The notes beneath the pieces were generated by a model. The model did not search any database and was not told the origin of the DNA. It saw only the letters and a list, made by a program, of their open reading frames with translations. The position numbers were made by a program, and so were the translations under genes. From positions 745,694 to 809,693 of the forward strand of contig NZ_MQWD01000001.1 in NCBI RefSeq assembly GCF_002283365.1: a stretch of 64,000 nucleotides of DNA, written 5' to 3'. Position 1 is the stretch's first letter; every line of letters begins with the position of its first letter. This DNA comes from Rubrivirga marina. Lineage in GTDB: Bacteria > Bacteroidota > Rhodothermia > Rhodothermales > Rubricoccaceae. Of this stretch, positions 54,533-64,000 are shown in pieces.

Positions 54533-55042
54533 ATGCGGCTCTCCGTCACCCTCCTCGCCGCCGTCGCTCTCACCCTCCCCGCCTCGGCACAGGCGGGCCC
54601 TCCCTGCCAGTCGCCCGAGGCGGACGGGCTCGACTTCTGGGTCGGTACGTGGGACCTCGAATGGGACACGGCCAACGGGACGGCCTCCGGCACCAACGTC
54701 ATCACGCGCGAGCACAACGGGTGCGTGATACAAGAGCGGTTCGCGGCCGAGACCGGGTTCGAGGGCGGGAGTTGGTCGGTCCTCACGCCGGCCGGTTGGC
54801 GGCAGACGTGGGTCGACAACGGCGGCGGCTACCTCCTCTTCGACGGCGCCACCGACGCCGACGGCCGCGTGACCGAAATGCGGCAGGCGCCGTTCGAGAA
54901 CCCGCAGGGCCAGAGGCAGACGAACCGGATGGTCTGGGAGGACGTCACCGCCGACTCGCTCGTGTGGCGCTGGCAGGCCTCCCTCGACGACGGAGAGACC
55001 TGGGCCGACCGCTGGGTCATCCGCTACACACGCCGCGACTGA
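54533..55042 (+). CDS. Secreted DUF1579-like protein
   Basis: The 169-residue protein has a signal peptide (MRLSVTLLAAVALTLPASAQ) and a small beta-barrel-like domain opening with DGLDFWVGTWDLEWDTANGT, then NVITREHNGCVIQERF and a regular series of beta-strands ending RWVIRYTRRD. That pattern matches the DUF1579/lipocalin-like group found widely in bacteria. Function unknown. ATG at 54533 chosen for the signal. Confidence 0.8.
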   Translation: MRLSVTLLAAVALTLPASAQAGPPCQSPEADGLDFWVGTWDLEWDTANGTASGTNVITREHNGCVIQERFAAETGFEGGSWSVLTPAGWRQTWVDNGGGYLLFDGATDADGRVTEMRQAPFENPQGQRQTNRMVWEDVTADSLVWRWQASLDDGETWADRWVIRYTRRD

Positions 55043-55068
55043 CCCCGCCTCGGCGCCGAGGCGGAGGG
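55043..55068. repeat. Intergenic palindrome copy (convergent genes)
   Basis: Perfect CCGCCTCGGCGCCGAGGCGG (55045-55064) directly after the DUF1579-like stop and 15 bp from the convergent methyltransferase stop. Confidence 0.75.
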
Positions 55069-55078
55069 AGGCCGCGCG

Positions 55079-55900
55079 CTAGGCCGGTTTCCGCGAAGTC
55101 ACGAGGAGGCCGGTGCCCGTCGCGTTGTCGGCGCGGAGGTCGACCGCGTTCAGCGCCAGCCCGACGGGGCCGGCCGCGGCGTACCACGCGCCGACGAGCG
55201 GGGCCGTCAGCCACGACGCGTTGAGCGCTTGGATCGGCCACTTCACGAGGAGTCGCCACGCGGCCGAGCCGGCGGGGCCGTAGGCGTAGTCGGTCTCGAT
55301 GACCTCCAGCCCGGCCGTCTCCAGCTTCTCCGTGAGCTCCGCCAGCGGGTACCCGTCGCGGACGTGCTCGCCGATAAAGCTCTCCTCCCCCTCCTCGGTC
55401 ACACCCGACCCGCCCTGGTCGCTCGGCGTGTTGACGATGAACACGCCGCCGGGCTTGAGCGCCGCCAGGACGTGCCGGAAGACGGCCCGGTCGTCCTCGA
55501 TGTGCTCCATCACGTCGACCGAGAGGGCAAGGTCGAAGGCGTCCTCGTACTCGAGGGGGAGCGTGAGGTCGGCGTTCTCGAACACGACGCGGCCGGCGTA
55601 CGGCGTCTGCGCCATGAAGGTCTGCGCCCGCGCGAGGTAGTCGTCCTTCACGTCGACCGCCGTGACGTCGACGTTGGGGAACGTGTCGACGAGCCAGTAG
55701 GCGTACTGGCCGAACCCGGTCCCGGCGTCGAGCACGCTGACGGGTCGGTCGCCGAACGCCTCGATCCGCCGGCGGAGCGCGCGGCGGACGTACCACGAGC
55801 GGAGGAAGACGGTGTCGAGCAGCCGGTAGAACGCCTTCGTCCGGGCGGGCGTCGTCCAGAAGAAGCGGCCGAGGCGGTCTTTGACGGGGTCGTAGTCCAC
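55079..55900 (-). CDS. Class I SAM-dependent methyltransferase
   Basis: The 273-residue protein has the SAM-binding motif I VSVLDAGTGFGQYAYWL (54-70), an acidic post-II (VTAVDVKDDYLARA) and ALKPGGVFIVNTPSDQGG. A C-terminal basic/hydrophobic tail could contact the membrane. It lies near two glycosyltransferase genes on the same strand, so it may modify a glycan or lipid; the substrate cannot be read from sequence. Confidence 0.88.
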   Translation of the reverse strand: MDYDPVKDRLGRFFWTTPARTKAFYRLLDTVFLRSWYVRRALRRRIEAFGDRPVSVLDAGTGFGQYAYWLVDTFPNVDVTAVDVKDDYLARAQTFMAQTPYAGRVVFENADLTLPLEYEDAFDLALSVDVMEHIEDDRAVFRHVLAALKPGGVFIVNTPSDQGGSGVTEEGEESFIGEHVRDGYPLAELTEKLETAGLEVIETDYAYGPAGSAAWRLLVKWPIQALNASWLTAPLVGAWYAAAGPVGLALNAVDLRADNATGTGLLVTSRKPA

Positions 55901-55985
55901 GAGCGCAGGGGGTGGGATCGGAGGTTACGGCCCGCCGACGCGCGGTATCGTTCCCCTCCCCCATCGTCGCCGGAGGTTCACTGCC

Positions 55986-56414
55986 ATGCCCACCTGCATC
56001 TGGTCCCACGAGACGTCCGACCGCGTCGTCCCGCTGACGCTCGACGTGCCGTCGAACACCGGCGGCGAGCGGACCGAACAGACGCTCTACGTCCTCCCCG
56101 AGCACGAGGCCGCCCTCCGGGCCTACAACGAGCGCGTCGCACGCTTCGGCAAGACCTTCCTGCGCGCCATGCTCGGTCTGAGCGCGGCGCTCCTCGGCGT
56201 AGCCGTCGGCGCCCCCCTTTTCGGGTGGCCCGATGCGACGGCCAGCGCCATCGTCGGGTTGGGCGTCTCGGGCATCGGCTGGCTGATGATCGCGTTCCCG
56301 TTCGCCACCCCGACGACGGTCCGCTCGCTCGGCATCCGCCGCTCGATCTGGATCGCGCGCGGCCTCGGCGCCGTGACCGTCGGCCTCGGGATCTGGATCG
56401 CCCTGGCCGGCTAG
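55986..56414 (+). CDS. Small membrane protein, unknown
   Basis: I do not recognise this 142-residue protein. The N-terminal 55 residues are polar (CIWSHETSDRVVPLTLDV), followed by three or four membrane helices (AMLGLSAALLGVAVGAPLFG, AIVGLGVSGIGWLMIAFPF, WIARGLGAVTVGLGIWIALA). It overlaps the 3' end of the convergent glycosyltransferase gene by 4 bp. Coding potential is supported by the clean hydrophobic pattern. Confidence 0.65.
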   Translation: MPTCIWSHETSDRVVPLTLDVPSNTGGERTEQTLYVLPEHEAALRAYNERVARFGKTFLRAMLGLSAALLGVAVGAPLFGWPDATASAIVGLGVSGIGWLMIAFPFATPTTVRSLGIRRSIWIARGLGAVTVGLGIWIALAG

Positions 56415-57532
56415 CGATCCGTGAGGCGCTCGACGGCTTCGCAGAGCCGGTCCCACGAGTACCGCTCGCGCTCGCGGCGGACGCCGGCCGCGAGTCGCTC
56501 CCCGAGGTCGTCCTCCACGAACCGCACGAGCGTGTCGGCAAGCGCGCCCGGGTCCTCAGGGGGGACGACGAGGCCGGCCTCGCCATCCGGCACGATCTCC
56601 GCCAGCCCGCCCACGTCGGTCGTGATCACGGGCGTCCCGAAATGGAACGCGATCTGGGCGACGCCGCTCTGCGTCGCCGAGACGTACGGCTGAACGACGG
56701 CGTCGGCGGCGCTGAAGTAGAGGCCGACGCGGTCGTCCGGGATGTAGTCGGCGTCGAGGCGGACGCCATCGAGCGCGGCGGCCTGCGCGCGGAGCTCGGC
56801 CTCGTCGGCGTAAAACTCGCCGGCCACGACGAGTTGCGCGCCCGGAACGCGCTCGCGGACACGCGGCCACGCCTCCAGCAGGACGTGGAGACCCTTGTAG
56901 CGACGGATGAAGCCGAAGAAAAGAAAGAGCGGGACGCCGGTCGGGAGTCCCAGCGCCTCGCGTGCCTCCGCCGCGGGCGTCGGGACGCCGAAGCCGTCGT
57001 ACACCGGGTGCGCCACCTGCTCCACCGGGGCCCCGAGGCCGAGCGCCTCGACGTCGGCGCGGACCTGGTCGCTCATGACCACGAGCCCGTCGCACGCGCC
57101 GAGCCCGTACCTCGTCAGCGTGATGTCGCCCGGCCGCCGCTCGTGCGGAATCGCGTTGTGGACGACGGCCAGAACCCTCACGCCTCGCTTCCGAAGTCGG
57201 CGCGCGATGACTCCGAACGCGGGGCCAAAAAATGGCATCCAGTGCATGAACACGGCCACCTCCGCACCGCGCTCGGCGACGTGCCGGGCCGTCCGCACCC
57301 ACGAGAACGGGTGGAGCGAGTCGATGCGTTGGGCCGCGATCGGGAGATCGACGGGCGGGGGGCCATCGTCGAGCTGCGTCTTGCCAGGGAAGAGCGCCTC
57401 GGGATACTGACGTCGGAACGTGACCTGATCCACGTTGTGGCCGCGCGCCACCAGCCCGCGAGCGAGGGCGGACTGAAAGTGGGCGATGCCGCCGCGGTAG
57501 GGCCACGCGGGGCCGAGGAGCGTAATGCGCAT
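56411..57532 (-). CDS. GT4-family glycosyltransferase
   Basis: The 373-residue protein has the GT-B fold signs of family 4: N-terminal MRITLLGPAWPYRGGIAHFQ, a central FLFFGFIRRYKGLHVLLEA and the donor site GTPVITTDVGGLAEIVPDG with the EX7E-type acid pair. It transfers a sugar from a nucleotide donor, probably in surface polysaccharide or lipid-linked glycan assembly. The GT2 gene lies next to it in the same direction. Confidence 0.9.
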   Translation of the reverse strand: MRITLLGPAWPYRGGIAHFQSALARGLVARGHNVDQVTFRRQYPEALFPGKTQLDDGPPPVDLPIAAQRIDSLHPFSWVRTARHVAERGAEVAVFMHWMPFFGPAFGVIARRLRKRGVRVLAVVHNAIPHERRPGDITLTRYGLGACDGLVVMSDQVRADVEALGLGAPVEQVAHPVYDGFGVPTPAAEAREALGLPTGVPLFLFFGFIRRYKGLHVLLEAWPRVRERVPGAQLVVAGEFYADEAELRAQAAALDGVRLDADYIPDDRVGLYFSAADAVVQPYVSATQSGVAQIAFHFGTPVITTDVGGLAEIVPDGEAGLVVPPEDPGALADTLVRFVEDDLGERLAAGVRRERERYSWDRLCEAVERLTDR

Positions 57533-57600
57533 AGCGTAAGATCCCTCCGCTCTCGTCCAGCGGCTCGCACCGAGGCCCAGCGGGTCTGTCCCTGGCCCCG

Positions 57601-57622
57601 CCCACCTCGATGCCGAGGCGGG
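57601..57622. repeat. Intergenic palindrome copy (after GT2 gene)
   Basis: CCCACCTCG and CGAGGCGGG (one A-C mismatch) around a 4-nt loop; abuts the GT2 stop on the minus strand. Confidence 0.55.
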
Positions 57623-58600
57623 CTAGACCCGGACCGGCTCCTCTCGACGCACGTCGACCGACGGCGTGACCTCGCTCCGGACGTCGTACTGGTCCGGCCG
57701 CTCCATCTCGGGGCGGACGATCATCTCGCCCAGCAGCCCGGCCAGGAACGACTGCGCGCCGAGCAGGATGAGCATGACGCCGAACAGGAGCAGAGGGCGG
57801 CCGCCGATCGACGCGCCGAATACGAGCTTCTCGACGGTGAGGTAGACCAGCGTCAGGAAGCCGAGGACGAACGCGAGCGTTCCGGCCCCGCCGAAGAACA
57901 CCATCGGCCGGCGCGCGAACCGGGTCAGGAAGACGACTGTGATGAGGTCGAGGAAGCCTCGGAGGTAGCGCTCCAGTCCGAACTTCGTCGTCCCGTGGAG
58001 CCGCTCGCGGTGGTTGACGACCTGCTCCTCGATGTTCGTGAACCCCTCCCACTTCGCCAGGAGCGGGATGTAGCGGTGGAGTTCGCCGTACACGCGGACA
58101 CTCTCGACCACCTCACGCCGGTAGGCCTTGATGCCCGAGTTGAAGTCGTGGAGTGGGATCCCCGACATCCAGCGCGTGATGTGGTTGAAGAACTTCGACG
58201 GGAGGCGTTTTTCCCACGGGTCGTGCCGCTTCCGCTTCCACCCGGAGACGAGGTCGGCGCCGGCCTGGAGGCGGCGGACCATCTCAGGCAGTTCGGCCGG
58301 ATCGTCCTGGAGATCGGCGTCGAGCGTGGCGACATAGCGCCCGCGAGCCCTCCCGAAGCCGGCGGCGAGGGCGGCGCTCTTGCCGTAGTTCCGCCGGAAG
58401 CGGACGCCCGCGAACCGGTCGTCGTCTCGATTGAGCCCCTCAATAACCTCCCACGAGGCGTCGTCCGAGCCGTCGTCGACGAGCCAGACCTCGAAGCTCA
58501 GGCCGGCGCCGTCCAATGCGTCGCGGATCTGGTCCGCCAGCTTGGGCAGGCTCTCGGCCTCGTTGTACGAGGGGACGACGACGGAGAGGTCGGGGCGCAT
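57623..58600 (-). CDS. GT2-family polyprenyl-phosphate sugar transferase
   Basis: The 325-residue enzyme starts at ATG 58600 (MRPDLSVVVPSYNEAESLPK). It has a GT2 catalytic domain with VDDGSDD and the acid pair TLDADLQDDP, plus two C-terminal membrane helices (FFGGAGTLAFVLGFLTLVYL and LLLFGVMLILLGAQSFLAGL). That layout matches DPM1/GtrB/ArnC-like transferases that move a sugar to undecaprenyl phosphate. Likely works with the GT4 enzyme next to it. Confidence 0.92.
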   Translation of the reverse strand: MRPDLSVVVPSYNEAESLPKLADQIRDALDGAGLSFEVWLVDDGSDDASWEVIEGLNRDDDRFAGVRFRRNYGKSAALAAGFGRARGRYVATLDADLQDDPAELPEMVRRLQAGADLVSGWKRKRHDPWEKRLPSKFFNHITRWMSGIPLHDFNSGIKAYRREVVESVRVYGELHRYIPLLAKWEGFTNIEEQVVNHRERLHGTTKFGLERYLRGFLDLITVVFLTRFARRPMVFFGGAGTLAFVLGFLTLVYLTVEKLVFGASIGGRPLLLFGVMLILLGAQSFLAGLLGEMIVRPEMERPDQYDVRSEVTPSVDVRREEPVRV

Positions 58601-58623
58601 GGGCGGGAACGTACGCGCGGGTC

Positions 58624-58652
58624 CCCCCGCCTCGGGCGCGAGGCGGGCGGGG
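58624..58652. repeat. Intergenic palindrome copy (after gyrB)
   Basis: CCCGCCTCG (58626-58634) and CGAGGCGGG (58639-58647) around a 4-nt loop, 5 bp from the gyrB stop. Confidence 0.7.
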
Positions 58653-60827
<2,175 letters not shown>

Positions 60828-60850
60828 CTATTGGCGCCCTCGCGCCCTGT

Positions 60851-61342
60851 TCACACCCCTCCGCCGCCGTCTATGAGAACGTCCCCGAGCGCGTCTCGAA
60901 GGTCGCCGACGCGGGCCGTGAAGGCCGCCAGAGCGCGGCCGTACTCGTCGGCCACAGACCGGCGCCGGGACTCACCCGCGAGCACGCGCGCCTCTTCGAC
61001 AAGCGACTCGTCAACGGCCGGGTACAGGCTCAAAAGCTTCTGATGGGCCGTTCCGAGCGCGTCGCTCAGGTCGTCGAGGAGAAGTCGGTCCTCGAACGCC
61101 TGCGCCAGTGCGGCGGCCTCATTCTCGGGCACGCCGGTCACGACACGGAGCCGGAGGCGGACGAGCGTGGCGCCCACCTCGACGTGGAGACCGCCGAGGT
61201 CGTCCCGGACGGTCCGCTCAGACTCCTGCTCCGACGCGTCGCGCCCGGCCCGGCGGTCTCCGATCCGGCGTGCCGTCTGAAGCGCGGCGCGGGCGGCGGC
61301 CACGAGGGCCACGGCGTGGAAGGCGGCGGAGTCGTTCGGCAC
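60851..61342 (-). CDS. Small helical protein, unknown
   Basis: I do not recognise this 163-residue protein. It is Ala/Arg/Leu-rich and mostly helical (AFHAVALVAAARAALQTARR, ENEAAALAQAFEDRLLLDDL), with no signal or membrane segment. GTG at 61342 is chosen; a GTG at 61381 would add 13 residues. It follows the CBS-domain gene on the same strand by at most 54 bp, so it may be cotranscribed. Confidence 0.55.
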   Translation of the reverse strand: MPNDSAAFHAVALVAAARAALQTARRIGDRRAGRDASEQESERTVRDDLGGLHVEVGATLVRLRLRVVTGVPENEAAALAQAFEDRLLLDDLSDALGTAHQKLLSLYPAVDESLVEEARVLAGESRRRSVADEYGRALAAFTARVGDLRDALGDVLIDGGGGV

Positions 61343-61396
61343 AGTCGGTCGAAAGAGGGGCGTAGGGCGTGGGAGCCCCACGTCCTCTGCCCGCCG

Positions 61397-62050
61397 TTAC
61401 ACGTTGAGGTAGCGCAGGAAGGCAGCGGCGCGCTCTTCGAGGTCGTCCTCGGCCTCGTCAAAGACGGCGACGACGCGGTAGTCGTAGTGCGCCATGACGT
61501 GGCGCACGCGCGCCGTGTCGGTCACGTTCAGCTTGAGCGTCACGCGGACACGCCCCGCGCCCGGGTCATCCTCCGTCGACACGGACAGGATGCGGACGCC
61601 GTTCTGCTCGACGATCTGGGCCACCTGCCCAAGCGAGAAGTCGGTGCGGGAGACGTCGAGGACGACGATGGCGCCCGGCTCCTCGGTCGCCAGCATGTGC
61701 GCGAGCTGCCCAAACACGTCCTGGCGAACGACGAGGCCGGCGTAGCCGCCGTCCCCGGACACGACCGGGAGCACGCTCAGGCCGTGCTGGCGCATGAGGT
61801 GTGCCGCGTCGAACACGTGCGTGTCGAGTCCGATGGAGACCGGCTCGCCGGCCATGAGCGCACCGAGCGGGGCGCTGGGCTCGGGGTGCGCCCGGAGCGC
61901 GGCCTCGGTCACGACCGAGTCGAGGCGGCCGGTCGGATCGAGCACCGGGAGGTGCGCGACGTGGGCGTCGGCCAGCTCGACGAGCGCCTCGCCGACGGTG
62001 TCCGTCGTCGAGAGCGGGCCGAGGGCGCTGAGGATTGTGGCAACGGTCAT
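61397..62050 (-). CDS. CBS-domain protein with ACT-like C-terminus
   Basis: The 217-residue protein has two CBS motifs (TTDTVGEALVELADAHVAHL, then PVSIGLDTHVFDAAHLMRQH, followed by VLPVVSGDGGYAGLVVRQDV) and a C-terminal ACT-like segment (IVVLDVSRTDFSLGQVAQIV). CBS pairs bind adenine nucleotides, so it may sense energy state. ATG at 62050 chosen. Partner unknown. Confidence 0.85.
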   Translation of the reverse strand: MTVATILSALGPLSTTDTVGEALVELADAHVAHLPVLDPTGRLDSVVTEAALRAHPEPSAPLGALMAGEPVSIGLDTHVFDAAHLMRQHGLSVLPVVSGDGGYAGLVVRQDVFGQLAHMLATEEPGAIVVLDVSRTDFSLGQVAQIVEQNGVRILSVSTEDDPGAGRVRVTLKLNVTDTARVRHVMAHYDYRVVAVFDEAEDDLEERAAAFLRYLNV

Positions 62051-62193
62051 AGTAGGGGGGGGACGACCGGATAGAGGCAAGCTATCACCCGGCACCTCTA
62101 CAGACGGGCAAGAGGCGTACCAGATGCAGCGAGCGGCCGGTCCGCACCGACCGTTCACCTGGCGCTCGGGCCCGTTCGGGGAATCTCCCGACC

Positions 62194-62218
62194 TCGGCCT
62201 CGGCGAATCCGAGGCCGA
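62194..62218 (-). terminator. Hairpin downstream of hflX
   Basis: TCGGCCTCGG and CCGAGGCCGA pair perfectly over 10 bp around a 5-nt loop, 4 bp after the hflX stop. Related to the dispersed palindrome family. Confidence 0.65.
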
Positions 62219-62222
62219 AACG

Positions 62223-63626
62223 CTACGCGCCGTCGTCGTCCGCCAGCGTGGCGGACTGCGCGGCGCCGTCGCCTGACGGCACGTCGGCGGCCGTTTGCCA
62301 GCGGAGGTTGCCGTAGCGCTCGAGCATCCGATCGAGGTCGGGCGCGTTCTTCGTCGAGGCCCGGAAGTGGAGGCGGACCACAGCGACGGGTGGCGCGCTG
62401 GCGTCGTAGGCGTCTCCGGCGAAACCGACTTCCTCCTCGATCACCTCGGCCACGCTGTGGATGTGGGCCCGGGCTTTCGGCTTCGCGACGGGCAAGAGCG
62501 CTACGCGGTCGACGTAGTCCGCCTCGACGAGGGCGAGCGTACGGGTGCGGAGTTCGTCGAGCCCGATGCCGCGCGCGGCCGAGATGAACACGGCGTCGTC
62601 GTAAGCCTGCTCGAGTTGGTCCAGAAGGCCGGGGTCGTCCAGGGCGTCCACCTTGTTGAACACCATGAGCGTCGGCTTGTCCTGAGCCCCCAACTCGGAG
62701 AGCGTTTCGTTGACCACGCGGACGTGGTCCTCGGCATTTGGGTGCGTCACGTCGACGACGTGGAGCAGGAGGTCAGCCTCGCGGACCTCGTCGAGCGTGC
62801 TCTTGAAGCTCTCGACGAGCGCGTGCGGCAGCTTCCGGATGAACCCGACGGTGTCGGCCAGGAGAACGGCTTTGTTCGTGTCGAGGTCGACCTGGCGGGT
62901 CGTGGCGTCGAGCGTGGCGAAGAGGCGGTCTTCGGCGAAGACCGTCTCGTCGGCGAGCGCGTTCATGAGCGTGCTCTTGCCAGCGTTGGTGTACCCGACG
63001 AGCGCGACGCGGGTCTGGTCGACGCGGCCCTTCCGCTGCGTGGTCCGCTGGCGGTCGATCCGGTCGAGGTGATCCTTGAGCACGGCGATCCGCTTGCCGA
63101 TGAGGCGGCGGTCGGTCTCGATCTGCGTCTCACCCGGCCCGCGCATCCCGATGCCGCCCTTCTGGCGCTCGAGGTGGGTCCAGGCCCGCGTGAGGCGGCT
63201 CCGGAGGTACTGGAGCTGCGCGAGTTCGACCTGTGCCTTGGCCTGCGCCGTCCGCGCGCGGTCGGCGAAGATGTCCAGGATGAGGCCGGACCGGTCGACC
63301 AGCTTGACCGCGTTGTCCTCCGACTTCAGCGCCTTCTCCAAGTTGCGGACCTGGACCGGCGAGAGGTCGTCGTCGAACACCACGAGGTCGGCCTTGTGCT
63401 TCTCGACGGTCTTGCGGAGCTCCTCGACCTTCCCTTTCCCGATGAACGTCGCGCCGTGGACGCGCGGGAGATTTTGGGTGATGCGGGCGGCCGTGTCGGC
63501 GCCGGCCGTATCGGTGAGGAGTTCGAGTTCGTCGAGGCCGTCGCGGAGTTCGGCGGGCGTCGTGTCAGGCGTCTGGACACCGACGAGGACGGCGGTCTCA
63601 CGTCGGCGGGAGGTCGGTTGCGTCAA
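62223..63626 (-). CDS. hflX: Ribosome-associated GTPase HflX
   Basis: The 467-residue GTPase has the HflX N-terminal domain (ATFIGKGKVEELRKTVEKHK, VVFDDDLSPVQVRNLEKAL), the GPGETQIETDRR box, G1 GYTNAGKSTLMNAL, G3 DTVGFIRKLPHALVESF and G4 FNKVD. HflX splits stalled 70S ribosomes. The start is TTG at 63626 (LTQPTSRRRETAVLVGVQ), the nearest start to the family N-terminus; the frame runs to 63767 through sequence that does not look coding. The start is therefore uncertain. Confidence 0.94.
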   Translation of the reverse strand: MTQPTSRRRETAVLVGVQTPDTTPAELRDGLDELELLTDTAGADTAARITQNLPRVHGATFIGKGKVEELRKTVEKHKADLVVFDDDLSPVQVRNLEKALKSEDNAVKLVDRSGLILDIFADRARTAQAKAQVELAQLQYLRSRLTRAWTHLERQKGGIGMRGPGETQIETDRRLIGKRIAVLKDHLDRIDRQRTTQRKGRVDQTRVALVGYTNAGKSTLMNALADETVFAEDRLFATLDATTRQVDLDTNKAVLLADTVGFIRKLPHALVESFKSTLDEVREADLLLHVVDVTHPNAEDHVRVVNETLSELGAQDKPTLMVFNKVDALDDPGLLDQLEQAYDDAVFISAARGIGLDELRTRTLALVEADYVDRVALLPVAKPKARAHIHSVAEVIEEEVGFAGDAYDASAPPVAVVRLHFRASTKNAPDLDRMLERYGNLRWQTAADVPSGDGAAQSATLADDDGA

Positions 63627-64000
63627 AAGGCGATCTGTAGGCGTCGGAGGTCTGAACGCGGCGGGCCGGGGGAACGGTGCCTCTGCTGTGTGAAAGCTAG
63701 AGTGGAACGGCGGCGGATTCGTGGGGAGGCCCTTGAATTCGTCTCTCGCGCGCCTCCGCCTAGACATCGAGACGGAAGGGGCTGGTTTGGACAGACATCC
63801 CGCTCGCCCGGCGTGTCGCCGCTACGAATCGTGGAATCACAGGACGCGCCGCCCCCGATCTCGGCGCGATTCTGGACCTGTCGGCTGCGACTCGCTCCCT
63901 CCTTTCCCCGAGGGTCCGCCGATGGGTTCCGTGTGCTGGGACGGCACGCCGGCCCCTCTGTCCCGCCTCACGGGACAGAGGGGCTGATCGTCCCGGATCG
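63627..64000. other. Terminal intergenic region without recognised gene
   Basis: This stretch upstream of hflX shows no tRNA, rRNA or convincing protein gene. Its main feature is a strong perfect hairpin at 63952-63984. Sequence beyond the window is needed to see whether a transcript crosses it. Confidence 0.5.
63952..63984. terminator. Perfect 14-bp hairpin at the window end
   Basis: GCCCCTCTGTCCCG and CGGGACAGAGGGGC form an uninterrupted stem with a 5-nt loop (CCTCA). No T tract follows on either strand. It is a terminator candidate for a gene just outside the window, or a structural RNA element. Confidence 0.5.

Noticed and set aside
63721-63987. Open frame of 88 codons at the window end
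   Set aside because: It runs through the perfect hairpin, and its Arg/Pro-rich product has no domain or start context.

Overview
The window is a GC-rich bacterial chromosome segment, most likely from a marine member of the Rhodothermota/Bacteroidota (a Rubricoccaceae-like organism is my guess). The grounds are type IX secretion C-terminal sorting domains on two proteins, a beta-propeller/Y_Y_Y sensor kinase, a TonB-dependent receptor with a carboxypeptidase-regulatory-like N-terminus, and a division/cell-wall cluster in the order usual for Bacteroidota (mraZ-rsmH-ftsL-ftsI-murE-mraY-murD-ftsW-murG-murC-ftsQ-ftsA-ftsZ, without murF, murB or ddl). No rRNA, tRNA, CRISPR array, insertion sequence or prophage was seen.

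Layout. 1-2910: a 5'-truncated sensor kinase and its NarL-type response regulator. 3003-5153: a radical SAM protein convergent with a LuxR-type regulator. 5163-11281: a stem-loop-rich leader, a large secreted leucine-rich-repeat protein, a small secreted or outer-membrane protein, and a YfaP-like lipoprotein whose signal peptide looks frameshifted. 11630-16057: metK (minus), then acpP, fabF and a DUF819 membrane protein (plus). 16123-33137: a LexA-like regulator, a divergent control region, the complete dcw cluster, and a double-hairpin terminator. 33219-37376: a membrane protein, a PQQ-type sugar dehydrogenase lipoprotein, a DciA-like protein and a zinc-ribbon protein. 37425-46315: a minus-strand cluster (DUF4331 secreted protein, TPR protein, His-rich protein, TonB receptor) divergent from a STAND-type ATPase. 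46320-51385: lipase-like lipoprotein, ABC transporter pair, NUDIX hydrolase, pyrG. 51523-63626: M16 peptidase, DUF1579-like secreted protein, a glycosyltransferase/methyltransferase group, gyrB, a small unknown protein, a CBS-domain protein and hflX.

The best candidate for new biology is the 273-bp lexA-like/mraZ intergenic region with its regulator. The LexA homologue keeps the winged helix but has lost the catalytic Ser (now Gly146), the catalytic Lys (now Arg185) and the Ala-Gly cleavage site, so it cannot be a self-cleaving SOS repressor. Two identical 16-bp palindromes lie 32 bp apart between it and mraZ, followed by a perfect DnaA box and four TGGGG repeats at 10-11 bp spacing that match known MraZ boxes. 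This suggests that a non-cleavable LexA-like protein, DnaA and MraZ may all act on the dcw operon.

A second theme is a dispersed intergenic palindrome (core GCCTCGGCGCCGAGGC, flanks CCCCGCCC and GGACGGAGTC), with about a dozen copies in this window. Most sit directly at gene 3' ends and some lie inside the dcw operon. A third is the metal-like His-rich/TonB/DUF4331 cluster facing a STAND ATPase. Functional assignments come from motifs I can read directly; no database search was possible.
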